Assembly: GCA_000697355.1 (NCBI GenBank)
Contig: JNEN01000885.1
Location: forward strand, 124,001 to 188,000
Reading direction: 5' to 3'
DNA: 64,000 bases
From: Syncephalastrum monosporum B8922
Taxonomy: Eukaryota; Mucoromycota; Mucoromycetes; Mucorales; Syncephalastraceae
Under the pieces are notes generated by a model. That model did no database searches. It worked only from the letters and a program-made list of their open reading frames with translations, and was not told the DNA's origin. Numbering within the stretch: position 1 is the first letter of the stretch; the number at the start of each line of letters is the position of its first letter. Shown here one piece after another: positions 36,004 through 47,436 of this stretch. The position numbers and the translations under genes are program-made.

Positions 36004-38573
36004 ATGTGGTTTTTGCGCTGCCAACAAGGTACGATTTCCTCCCACTGTCAGTGATTCCTGTTTCTCTCTTTAATATAATAAATCTAGGCAATAATGGTGT
36101 CTACCTGCTGCGTCCGGGACACTCGTACTCCGTTGGAAGGAAAGGTAACTCTTTGCACTTCATTCCTTGCGATCAGGTCCTTGATTCATTCTTTCCGCAG
36201 CGGGCGACATTTTACTTCCCAACGACAAATCCATTAGTCGAGTCCATGCCATGATCACGGTTCACGCTTGTTCCATGGATGACGTCGTAAGTCAAGCGAT
36301 ACGCGCTTTCTCAACTCTACTCACGCTGCTATTCAGTTCGACGGGAACAAACCTGAGGTCACTTTGACAGACTGCAACTCAAAATACGGCACGGTTGTTC
36401 ACGGCAATAAATTCCAGAATACGACCGTGTCTGCCCATGATCAAAGTCTCATCTTGTTCGGCACCCTCACCAGCGTATTCAAGTAAGAAAGCAGGACTTG
36501 CACTATCTCGACTTCTATGGCTCAATAATATATACTTTACTTTATTGTGTCAGACTCGAATGGCAAGACGTGTGTGTCTGTCTGGCCAGTTTGACAGCAG
36601 GCGAGAAAAGCGTTGCCTGCGATTTGGCATCCAAGCTCGGTTAGTAGACGCATGCGACCCACGATAGGAGGATGTTCATTCAGATGTACGGTTAGGCATC
36701 ACCATCAACCGTGATTGGAGCAGCACATGTACACACTTATTGATGGGCACAGTCGAAGCGAACTCGAAACTCGCCATGTGCCTTTTGGAAAAACGACACG
36801 TTGTATCTCTCTCCTGGCTCGAGACGATCGCACAATCTCCAGATAAAAACTTTACCTTCCCCGTGCGTGCCTTTACACCGCCCTGTTCGCTCGATCCTCT
36901 TCCCAACTTTGAGGTGGAGGACGGCCGGAATACAGTCTTTGCCGGCAACGAGTTCTGGTTCTTTGAGTCCGAACAGGTAAATGATACACCCACGAGCAGC
37001 AGTGGGCCATTGTGCTGACATTGTGCTGACACGATGTCCAGTTCGAGGACTATACCGAGATGATTCAAAAAGGGGACGGGAAGGCAAAACTATCCGCCAT
37101 TGACAAAAAGTACATGCAAAAGACGCTCACCGCCATTCACCGTGTCATTGTCCGTCCAGAGAACTTTCGGCATAATCCTCATTGGGAACGTATCGAGAGC
37201 ATGCTAAAGAAGAGGTACACAGGATATAAAACTATTTTCTGTCCGAAATTGACGTCTGTGTTGTATTTTTAGTGGGCTTCGGGCAATCGATGAAGAAGAG
37301 ATCAAACTTGCCATCATTTATAACTCGACCAAGCAGGCTTGCAATCCGGCTAGCTCACCCATCGAGTCCGGTATCCCACTTCAGATCGACACTCCTGCGC
37401 CTTCACTCAATCCGCAAGAACACATCTCCGACGACGACTCGCTGTTTGGGCCCCTCGACGACGACGAGAACATGCCTGTGCACAGAAGAGAACATGGGCA
37501 GCCTGGGTCCGATGAGTTTTTGGGCGATTTTCTTGACGATGAACCCATCAAGACAGACCAAGAACAGCCTAGGGTACATTTGCGGAAAGAAAAAAAGGAG
37601 AGACACATACTGACGACTGTCTTTGTAGTCTCGCCCTGCCGTAGAGTCACTTTTCGACGACGTCTTTGGTGATAATGACGACCAAGACGCCAAACCTGTC
37701 ATCCAGTCCCCTCCGCCGAATGATGCAGCAGTAACATCCGCACCTTCTCCTCCACGCCCGTCTCATCCGTCTTCATCCAGACCGGTCCGATCCACGTCTG
37801 GGATGGATGATCTATTTGATTTTCTCGATGAAGAAGACGAAGAAAACCAAGCAGTAGCCTCTTCTCCTCCACCTGTCCTCGCAACATCACCACCACGGCG
37901 TACGCCTCGAATTGGACGGACGACTTCGAACACTGACAGAGGCGATTCCACTGGTTTCTCAAAAAGTCAAGAGAAGTCAAGTAGTCAAGCGCAACAACAA
38001 CATCAGTCATCATCACCCATATCGCCCGTATCGCCCACATCAGCCGCACGCCGACGAAAGGTACCACAGAGTACTGCTGTTCGCTCGTCTAGCACTGAGC
38101 GAGAAGATGACCATGTCACAAAGAAGACCCGCACTGAACCACGTACCTCTTCACGAACTCAGCCATCCTTTTCGCTGGACGAAGCGGAGGAACTCGATAT
38201 CCAGGAAGCGTCCGAAGAACAAGAGCAAGCGTCGTCTGCACCACGCGGGCGCGGCCGCCAATCCACACCGAAGCGCGCTCGAAGCGATGCCACAGCTCAG
38301 CCTGCCACCCGTCGTCGTCGAGTACAAGAAGGAGAAAAGCAGGGAGAAGAACCAGACTCGCAAGGGCAGCAGGAACAGCCGCCGGCGGCGCTCGAGGAAG
38401 AACCGGAAGATTTTATGCCCATTCCGGGTCATCGGTACACCGCCATTATCACGATGGATTTGGTCGTCTCCACACCCCCCGTTCAACCTGCGCCCCGCAG
38501 GAATACATTGCCTGGCAACGCTACCATTAACTACAAGACGTTCCGCAAAGTCCCTCCTGTCTATGCGCAGTAA
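36004..38573 (+). CDS. NBS1: Nbs1/nibrin-like DNA-repair protein (FHA, BRCT, Mre11-binding tail)
   Basis: Nbs1 joins Mre11 and Rad50 at DNA double-strand breaks and recruits ATM/Tel1. Nine exons: 36004-36028, 36088-36144, 36201-36286, 36337-36482, 36554-36639, 36684-36976, 37042-37214, 37273-37573, 37629-38573, total 703 residues. The protein starts MWFLR like nibrin and runs into an FHA domain (LRPGHSYSVGRKAGDILLP, SISRVHAMI, and TLTDCNSKYGT). BRCT-like sequence follows (LGITINRDWSSTCTHLLMGT, then HVVSLSWLETIA). The second half is acidic and disordered with SQ sites. Near the end, NYKTFRKVPP matches the Mre11-binding KxFKxFxK type motif, but no FF/Y-rich ATM-binding end follows that I can identify. 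All nine junctions keep frame. Confidence 0.9.
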
Positions 38574-39302
38574 ATAAAAAAGAAAGAAAGAGTAAAAAAG
38601 AAGATGCAAAGCACTTTACCCCGCACTTTATGAGTGGATGCTGTGGACCCTTTATCTTTGACGATACCTTAAACGCTTTTTTTTTTTTTTTTTCAAATGG
38701 GCATCAGTCAAAAATCTCACGATTTTAGTCAGAAACGAAAAAACAATGGGCTCTGATTGGATAACCCGCGGGATCTCACGTGCAGAGCTTCACATGCGAC
38801 GCCGGAGGATTTCCTAATACAGATTTACCTTTTGAGGGACCTCCGCGCGCATGCATCTACAACACTAAACAGCACGCGCGCAGGATGATTGCCCCACAAG
38901 GAGGAGAAAAAAAAAAGATGTCAATGCCATGATGCACGTGCGCACAGCCAAAACAGATAAGGGAAACCCAAAAAAAAAAAAAAGAGATTGGCTTCATGCC
39001 CAAATTGACGGGAATAATATGGTGAACCAACCAAGGAGAAGCAAGAGCAAAAAATAGTAAAAGAACGGTAACTGAAGAAGGTTAGCAAACGTCCCGAGGA
39101 GCAGAGCAAAGGAAAAGAAAAAGTGGGGGTGACTGGACTGAGTTTGCGCGAAAAAAAAAGTTGTTCCTTTATGTAGCCCTCCGACGTTTCCGGGCCGCGT
39201 CCCTTTTTTTTTTTTCTTCCAGTTTAAGACCTCCACCCCTCCCCTTTTTCCCTCTTTTTTATTCTTCTCGGTGAGAGACTATCCTAGAGACGTCAAGTCG
39301 TC
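38574..39302. other. Intergenic region, promoter of the carrier gene
   Basis: No gene seen. Contains a T18 run near 38677, a CACGTG E-box at 38777-38782, and a strongly T/C-rich leader at 39190-39270 just before the carrier ATG. Confidence 0.5.
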
Positions 39303-41518
39303 ATGTCAAGTACCACGGAAAACACGGTTGCTATGGGACGGTCAGAGCAGTACCGTCGGCTGTTCTCGAAGCACGCGAGCGTCGAGAAGGAGAGCGAGCG
39401 CTTCATGAACGAAGACGACTTCTTGGCAGCGATTGCGCCCGATGAGGATTTCAAAAAGATCCAGCGCGAACAATACATGCTCTTGTACAAGGTGGCCGAC
39501 CGGTCCAACAAGGGAGTCGTGTCCTTTGAGGACTTTGTCATCTTTCAGAATCTGCTGTCCAAGCCCGATGCCGAGTACGAGATTGCCTTCCGCCTGTTTG
39601 ACGTGACAGGCACGGGAAAGATTACGTACGACCAGTTCAAGAATGTCCTGTCTTCCAACATGCCGGCGGACGCGGTGCCTTTTGACTTTGATTGTGACTG
39701 GTTGAAACTGTATATTGGCAAAAAGGATGGGCAGCACGAGCTGAGCTACGAGGAGTTCTCGCAGCTGCTCAAGGGTCTCCAGGGCGAGCGTCTGCGTCAA
39801 GAGTTCAAGCACTACGACAAGGCGCAGTCGGGCTACATTCAGCCCGAGGAGTTCAAGCGCATCATTCTGGATATCGCGCAACACAAGCTGTCTGACCAGG
39901 TCATTGACCACCTGCCCACGCTCTGCAACTTGTACGCCGGTTCGGGCCACCGCATCAGCTTCTCCAACGTCGTCGCCTTCCACAATGTCATTCGCAATAT
40001 CGACATGGTCGAGGCCGTCATCCGCCGCGCTGTCAAGAACTCGCCCGACAACAAAATCACCAAGGCCGACTTCCTCAATCACGCCGCCCAGGCCAGCCGC
40101 TACACTATCTTTACCCCGATGGAGGCCGATATCATCTTCCACTTTGCCGCCGTTGACGGCCAAGACACCCTGGGCCGCCTTAGCCTCGAGGACTTTGGCA
40201 AGATCCTCGACCCGCGCTGGAGACACCCCGAGCCTCAGGTGACCGTCCCCGTCGAGGCAGCGACCCAACAGGCCCAAAAGTCGCGCGGCTTCCTCTGGGA
40301 AATCCTGGAAAATGCATACTCCTTCACGCTCGGCTCCGTTGCCGGTGCGGTTGGCGCCACCGCCGTCTACCCGATCGACCTCGTCAAGACGCGTATGCAG
40401 AACCAGCGCTCCAAGGTCGTCGGTGAACTCCTCTACAAGAACAGTCTCGACTGCTTCAAGAAAGTCATCAAGAACGAGGGCTTCGTGGGTCTCTACCGCG
40501 GTTTGGGTCCGCAACTGGTGGTACGTATACACACACACACAAAAAAAAAAAAAAGGATCGGAGGGGCAATAGACGATCGAAACGGGGCATTTTTATTTGG
40601 TTTTACTCATATGATTTCTGATAGGGCGTTGCCCCTGAGAAAGCCATCAAACTTACCGTCAATGACTTTGTGCGGAGTAAGCTCACAAACAAGGAAACGG
40701 GTGAGATCAAATTCTGGCAGGAGATGGTGGCTGGTGGTTCGGCTGGTGCTTCTCAAGTCGTAAGTTACAAAGGGATTGAAAGAAAGATGCAAGAGGATCG
40801 GGCTGGACTGAGTCATACTGATGTGGCGGCGCTATCATAGGTGTTCACCAACCCGCTGGAGATTGTGAAAATCCGCCTGCAAGTCCAGGGCGAACAGGCC
40901 AAGAACTCCAACGTACCGCGCCGCTCGGCCATCTGGATCGTCAAGAACCTCGGTATCGTGGGTCTCTACAAGGGTGCCTCGGCATGTTTGCTTCGAGACG
41001 TGCCCTTCTCAGCCATTTATTTCCCGGCCTACGCCCACCTCAAGCGAAACGTCTTCCATGAGGGCCCTGAGCACAAGCTGACCATCTCTGAACTCCTCAT
41101 GGCCGGTGCCATCGCTGGTATGCCCGCCGCTTACTTTACCACCCCGGCCGACGTCATCAAGACGCGTCTTCAGGTCGAGGCTCGCAAGGGCCAGACCGCT
41201 TACACCGGTATCATGGATGCGGCTTCCAAGATCATGAAGGAAGAGGGCTTCAAAGCGTTCTTCAAGGGTGGTCCGGCCCGTATTTTCCGTTCGTCGCCCC
41301 AATTTGGTGTCACCCTGACCGTCTATGAGCTGCTCCACCAGGCCTTCCCGCTCCCTGGCGGCCACGGCGCTGCTGCCGCTGCCGCCGCTGGTGCGACTGC
41401 CTCGCCTGCGCCCGAGGCCCAGCAGGCCTACGGCCCCCTGCGCACGCGTAACGCGCTCAAGATGCTCTTAGACCTCGACTATAGATTCGGTGTCTACCGC
41501 GCGCCCAGCAAACAGTAG
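39303..41518 (+). CDS. AGC1: Mitochondrial calcium-binding aspartate/glutamate carrier
   Basis: The family (citrin/aralar) exchanges matrix aspartate for cytosolic glutamate plus a proton across the inner membrane, part of the malate-aspartate shuttle. Three exons, 39303-40520, 40625-40759 and 40841-41518, give 676 residues, the length of the human proteins. The first 310 residues are the EF-hand-type regulatory half ([14 protein letters not shown] and related loops). Then come three carrier repeats, each with Px[DE]xx[KR]: [32 protein letters not shown]. The C-terminus has an Ala-rich extension and a helix like that of human AGC. The exons end at phase-0 junctions with GTACGT and GTAAGT donors. 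Yeast Agc1 lacks the long EF-hand half, so this form resembles animals more than budding yeast. Confidence 0.95.
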
Positions 41519-41815
41519 AAACCTTTGTCCTATACATATACACTCACACAACCCGCCGCACGCACGCACCGTCTCTTTCTTCCTCATGCACGCAATTTTC
41601 AACTGATTCACTTTTTTTTTTCTTTTTCTTTACTCCTACACTCTCCCTCTTTCTATTTCAAACGTGTCCTGTCTTCAAATCATCACGCCATATATACAAC
41701 ATACACACATCCTCCCTCTCCCGTCTCCTTTCGCGTTTTATATCACTTTTTCTCATATTTCACGCGCGAGTATGCCATTTGTTTATTGAATGATAGAAGA
41801 TATGTATGTACCATT

Positions 41816-43826
41816 TTACTCTGTCTTTTGCTTCTTCTTTTTCGCCGCCTTGAGCTCCTTGACCAGCGACATGACGAGCGGGACCGAGATGGGGACAAAT
41901 AAAGGCATGTAGATCGCATATTTGTGCTCATCCGGAAAGTACAGCATCGATACCATGGTCGGGTCAAAGAAAGCCTTTTCGGACAGCTCGATCGCGTCGA
42001 TCGAGTGTGTTAAGGCAGCATCGAACTGGCCTTGTCCGAGGGCAGCACAGCCGTGCTGCAGCGCCGCGAGCGATTCACGCACCTGGGTATTGATGTGATC
42101 CAGGACGACCATGTTGGGAATCTCGGTCACAAGCTGCGCGAGCGAGCTCAACGTCGCGGCCGCATTCGCCATGTTTTCAACCGTGCGCTGGCGGATCAGT
42201 GCATCCTTTTCGAGCAGCGTGATGCCACGCTGCGGTGCGGCCATAAATGTCACATTATACTCGGCAGGCTATATTATTCATTCACCACACACGCACACAC
42301 GCACACACAAGGTCAGCGCAGACTCAAGTTTACACGGGCTCATTTTCTGCCTTACCATACGCTGTGCGAGGTTGTCCATGTCTTGAACACCCAACAAACT
42401 GCGCAGCTGGGCCACAAAGATCTTCATGATGGGTCGCAGGTCTGCCTTGTCAAGACGAAAATGCTGTGCGTCGGTGCCGTTCCACCGTGGTGGGTTCTTG
42501 ATCACGACACCGCCCCACCGCGGGATGAGGAATGCGTTGCCTGGCAACGGTTTGCCGTGGGCATCATGTATCCGCAAGCGATCGTCGGGCGCGGGCACAT
42601 ACAAGATAAAGTTGAGTGTCGGATAGGAGGAGATGGTTGAGGCGAGGTTCCATTCGGCTGAATTGATAAAGTGCGGTAGCTGCTCAGGGTCAAAATAATA
42701 ATAACCAGGCAGACCTTTACGCTCCTTGTAGCGTGGCTGCATCGATAGCTGCGCGTAATGTTGGATCTGTCAATGTATTAGCCTAGGTCTCAAGTTGCTC
42801 CTTGTCTGAGAGTCACCTGCGAATCAAGGGTAAAGTTGGATACCATGGACAGTTGGTGCAAGAGCGGAGCAAGATAACCTGGTCAACGTGTCGAATTAGC
42901 TTCTTATTGTCTCGCTCTCTTGTCATTGTCACTTGCCTTGGATGGCCTCGCGGATATCCCAATCGACATGCGTTTGGCTCGGATCCTTGTTCATCAGACT
43001 AAAAGTAATTTGATAGCCCGGCGAGTATTTCAAAGCTCGCATATTCTTCATGTCGTTCTGCTCCCACCCAATCCGTTCAGGTGCATACGGTCAATGCCTG
43101 TCGTTCAAATCGCAGCCATTTGCTCCTACCTTATCTCGTACGCGATCTGCTTGGCATGCTGTCGTCTGGAGACCGTGGTACTCGTCTGAGAAGATGCCCA
43201 ATAGCACGTTTGCAAGTGCATCTTGCAGGACTTCCAATCCGCGAGGATCCCCTAGCTTGGGCAGAGACGTCTCGGGTATACTAAAGCGCGCGCTGCGCTC
43301 ACTGCTGACAGAGAAGCCCAGCTGTTCAGCGTGTGGGTCAGGCTGAACATAGACTGTGTAGTGCCCGGTCGACGAGGATCGGCCCTTTGCTGACGAGTGT
43401 GTGCCTTCTTGACCTGAGTAGGCGTTGACATGCACTGGAAAATGGAGACAAGACTCGGCCGAGTTGAAACCTTCTTGCAAGCGAGTCGCCAGTGTGTGTG
43501 CAAGACGGTCGCGATCGTCAGAGGAGGCCACGTGGGAAGGCAGGATAATGTCGAATTTGGTTGGTATTGTCATTGCACAGCTCTTTCAGCATGGAAGCAG
43601 ATAATGAGGATGAGACTTGCTATGGCTATGGCTATGGCTATGGCTATTGGTATAAACAGGGAAAACAGTGTACCTTGTGCGTCCGCCAAAGATCGATCTC
43701 TTGAAGAGGGAGATGGGCACGGTACACTTCTGTCGTCTTCCACCAAAAGGGCAGGCCTATGATGATCACACCCCAAAAGGCAGCAAGCACCCATCGTGTT
43801 GTGCTGCTGTTACTGCCGTCGCTCAT
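41816..43826 (-). CDS. GPI17: GPI transamidase subunit PIG-S/Gpi17
   Basis: PIG-S belongs to the ER complex that cleaves C-terminal signals and attaches GPI anchors. Six exons: 43674-43826, 43130-43582, 42937-43057, 42817-42878, 42356-42766, 41816-42268, total 550 residues. Near the N-terminus is one membrane helix (VLAAFWGVIIIGLPFWW) and the ER-luminal start; near the C-terminus is a second (YMPLFVPISVPLVMSLV) followed by a lysine-rich end. Family blocks include MRALKYSPGYQITFSLMN, YLAPLLHQLSMVSNFTLDSQ and RWGGVVIKNP. The intron at 42879-42936 starts GCAAGT. In exon 3 the acceptor is taken at 43058; a TGA upstream excludes earlier starts. Confidence 0.92.
42879..42936 (-). other. GC-AG intron
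   Basis: Donor CAAG|GCAAGT and acceptor GACCAG. Splicing joins the codon G from the left exon to GT, giving Gly-Tyr-Leu-Ala-Pro, which matches the PIG-S block; no nearby GT serves. Confidence 0.8.
43618..43645. repeat. Hexanucleotide TATGGC tandem repeat
   Basis: Four perfect copies plus partial ones, inside intron 1 of PIG-S. Length may vary between strains. Confidence 0.85.
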
Positions 43827-44605
43827 CCCTCACGCGTTCGCTGTAAAACCGTCTTCGAAATAAAGTATAAAGGTAAAGAGGTAATCAAAAGCGCAGGAAA
43901 CGGACCTTTTATTACAAATGGTCATTTTCCAGCTTTTTCATGCGTGCTATATCCGTCGAGTAAAATCAACTTCAATATATGATGGTTATGGTGGCCGTGT
44001 ATTGGTGCACAGTAGCACAGCCGTATACGCCTCGGCACATCTTCCGCGCTCATGTAATTACGCTAGCAGCAAAATGCATGAACAGCCAAAGACAAGCAGC
44101 ACAGGCACGCGTCGTATTGCAGAGGAATAGAGTAGGACTAGGAATACACCTGGAAACGGGTTTCACTGGGAAAATGCATGCACTACTCTTTGACTAGGTC
44201 CAAGTCAATATAAAGAACGACGACGCGAGGGCCCGGCGTTGGACTGAGTGGGTTCGCATTCTTTTCATACACGTAACCGTGCAGGGCGCCTTCGCTTCAC
44301 AGGATGCTTGTGGACAGCCCCCGTTGATGTACTCGGTCTGTCAACCCGTTACATATCTACTCTGCCGGTTTCCTGCTCCTACCTCTACCGAATACAAATG
44401 CTGTGTAGCTATCTGGCATAAGCAACGCAGATCATGATTTTCTGCCACTGTTCGTACTGTGTGCAGTATATTCTGCATAAGCGTTTCACATGCGTAGGTT
44501 GCGGGCCGGCCAATTGAATGTTTGCGACTCAGACGATTCGAGTCGTCGACACGCGCCAAGCGAAGCTTGTCTTCTCGCTCTCTCTTTTTTTATAGTAGTA
44601 GCAGC
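43827..44605. other. Divergent intergenic region
   Basis: No gene seen between PIG-S and the BAP31-like gene. Short frames only. Confidence 0.45.
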
Positions 44606-45625
44606 ATGACCATTTACTATACCCTCACATTTGTCTTGCTCATCCTTGAGGTATCCGTATATCAATAGTATCTCTATGTTATACTTCCGAGATTCACCTT
44701 CTCTTGCTGCATATTTTTAGATGTTCGTCTTTGGCATCTTGGTGGTATGTCCCTTCTACTTATTTCAGTTCTGTTGCCAGGCTCAAACACTTGCATTTGT
44801 TGGTAGCTACCTTTGCCTATGCACTGGCGCCGTGCTATGCTCAAGTCGTTCAAGACAAACCCTGCCGTAAGTATATGCGCAAAAGAGGAAGGAAAGAAAA
44901 GAACGCACGTGCTCATTCCTCTTTGTAGATCGCCAAAGCGATGCATGCGGTCCGAATCATCTTTGCGTGAGTAACTTTGAAGGGGGGGGTGTTTGCTGCT
45001 GGTATTTTGGAACTGACCCAATACTAGATTCATCTTTGTCCTTTTCATCGGTATGTCCGCAACCGAACTCTTGTCTCTCACCTGTGTACAGACAGAAAAG
45101 CAGCCTAGCTAACTCCAGTCACTTTGACAGACACCGTGAATCGTCTCCAGCGCATTGAAGAAGAGAAACAGGAGGGCCAGGAAGGCTACGATTTTGCTCG
45201 CGAGGCCAGCCTGAAGGCAACGCGATTCTACGCCCACCGCAACCTGTACCTGTGTGGTTTCACTCTGTTCCTGTCCCTGTAATTCATCCTATCCCTTGCT
45301 ACGCCTCCATACGCACTGCTTAATACTGACGCATCGCCCCGACTGTAGGATCCTCGAACGCACGACTTCGCTTGTCACAGACATGCTTGAACGCGAGGCC
45401 CAGCTCGTCGACCTCAAGAAGGACAGCGCCAACGCGACCAAGAGCACTGACCGCCTCGCCCAGATTGAGTCTGAGTACAAACAGGAAATCGAGTTGCTTC
45501 AAACCCAGATCAAGGAACTCAAAGCCAAGTCGGGTGATATGGACTCGCTCAAGAAACGTGCTGAGCAGCAGGCGGAGGAGTACTCTCGCATTCTTAAGGA
45601 GCGTGATGCGCTGAAGCAAAAATAA
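44606..45625 (+). CDS. BAP31/Yet family ER membrane protein
   Basis: BAP31 (Yet1-3 in yeast) is an ER membrane protein that helps sort and quality-control membrane proteins. Seven exons: 44606-44650, 44721-44744, 44807-44866, 44929-44966, 45028-45050, 45131-45278, 45349-45625, giving 204 residues. The start MTIYYTLTFVLLILEMFVFGI is highly typical, followed by LPMHWRRAMLKSF, then VRIIFAFIFVLFIDTVNRLQRIEEEK and a third hydrophobic segment LYLCGFTLFLSLILERTTSLV. The C-terminal 80 residues form a coiled coil ending in LKQK. Exons 2 and 5 are only 24 and 23 bases; they are supported by in-frame family residues. Confidence 0.93.
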
Positions 45626-45679
45626 AGCATTTGATATATAAATTTTATATTATATATAAATATATAAGATGTGTATACA

Positions 45680-47436
45680 CTAGCGTTTCTCCGTCTTGTG
45701 CTGGCCGTTGAACAAAAGCTTGTTGGGCGTCTTTTTGTCCGGAATATCGGTCACCTTGCCCCGGGTCGCAATTTTGTCCAGGGCTTTGTACAGCGCCTTG
45801 GGTGACGGGTCTCTGAGGTCAGGTAGCAAAAGAGCTGCGACACCAGACACGTGGGGCGCGGCCATGGAGGATCCCGACATCGTGGCAGTCGCACCCTTTT
45901 TGCCGATATAGGCGCTCTTGATATCGAAGCCGGGTGCGAGCATGTTGACACATTTGCCATAGCAGCTGTACGGGTCCATCGCATCGTCACGGTCGGTCGA
46001 ACCCACCGTGTACACCTGGTCGTTGCCTGCGGGAGTAACGTCACACGCGTCGCTTGCCGAGTTACCAGCCGCGGCAATGACGGGCAGGCCCGCATCGACT
46101 GCAGCATTGATAACTTGGGCAAGGGCCTTGGCGCCATCTCCCTTCTTGGAAAGACCGAGAGACATGTTGATCAGGGCAGGGTGGGTACGGTTCTTCTCCT
46201 GCTCCATGATCCACTGAATACCGCCGAGGAGGCTTGACACGGTGCCTTTGCCATTGGCGTTGAGGACCTGGACGCTCACGAGACTGACGTTCTTTGCGAC
46301 ACCGTACGTCTTTCCGCCAATCAGGCCTGCGACATGGGTGCCGTGGCCACCACCATCGAGCGGATCGACGTGCTTCTTCTTGGTGGCGCTGCTCGCGAGC
46401 GTGGTCGTCTCGTTGCCCTTGCCACTGGAGCCGTCCCCTTCGGTCAAGGCAGACCAACCACGCTTGGCGCGGCCCTCGAACTCAGTGTTGTGGATGGCAA
46501 TGCCATCGTCGACGACATAGACGGTCACGCCATGGCCGCCGCGCGCGTCGTAAATATAAGGCTGGTCTGCATCGAGATCGCGCTCGGAGACACGTACGAG
46601 GTTCCAGGGCGCGTCTTCTTGCTCGACGTACTCGAGAGCAGCCTCGGTCGGGCCGGCAGCAAAAGGCGAAGACTTGGTGGCGGTGGGGACGTAGGGTGAT
46701 TCGCTCGAAGACCAACCCGGGTAGGCGTCGCTCGCTGAAGACGACCATCCACCCGTGATTACAGAACTCGAAGTCATCCGGCGGGGGCGAGTACGGCGGC
46801 TGTTGGGCTCTGAGTTGGCGTAGACGGGTTGAGCGTCAGGAACTTGAACGGGTCGCTAGGTAGGATAAGAAGATAAGTTGCCTATTGCTATGGTTACACA
46901 ATAGACCGACTTACGATGTAGTAGCGCTTATCGACCTTGGCCACCTTGGCGGGGCGGGGCAGATCAAACTGAATCTCCTCATCAGGAATGACAGAGACAA
47001 TCTCGGAAAACGCGCCATTCGTCAGCTTTTCCAGCAAGCGATCGTCCATGAGCTCGACATCGAGCGCCTTAAAGGTGCCGCCAATGTCGAAGGTCCGTTT
47101 CACGTGCAGTTGCTTCGAGCCATCGTCGTCATTCGTACGGCCAATCAAGTCTTCAAAGTCTTCCGAAACATCTTTAATGAGCTTGTGAAAGAACTCAACC
47201 GCTCCCTCGACCAAACGGGGGATGACTGGATTTAATTTAAAAGGAGTTGATCAGACTACTGTTTTCGTCACGAATCCCGCTTGTTGCTTACAGTCCGAGA
47301 TATCGGTCGTCGGGTTGAGCATCACGATATAGTTCAATCCATGCTTCGATGCTGTCGTCGTCTCGGTCATCGTCGTAGCTGAGATCGTTGCAGCCAGACA
47401 CGCCATCAAGGACAGGCACAAGGCAAAAATCCTCAT
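45680..47436 (-). CDS. Subtilisin-like serine protease, cerevisin/proteinase-K type
   Basis: Secreted or vacuolar S8 protease made as a pro-enzyme. Three exons, 47292-47436, 46915-47225, 45680-46855, give 543 residues. A signal peptide (MRIFALCLSLMACLAATISA) precedes an inhibitor-I9 propeptide (starting NYIVMLNPTTD). The catalytic triad is in place: Asp in YVVDDGI, His in GGGHGTHVAG, and Ser in MSGSSMAAPHVSGVAALL, with the oxyanion-hole asparagine in AAAGNSASDAC. Between the catalytic Asp and His is an insert of about 25 residues (SSGKGNETTTLASSATKKKH) not usual in proteinase K. Converges with the BAP31 gene, 54 bases between stops. Confidence 0.93.

Noticed and set aside
39342..40538. 398-codon minus-strand frame over the carrier gene
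   Set aside because: Antisense shadow of a codon-biased exon; no domain.
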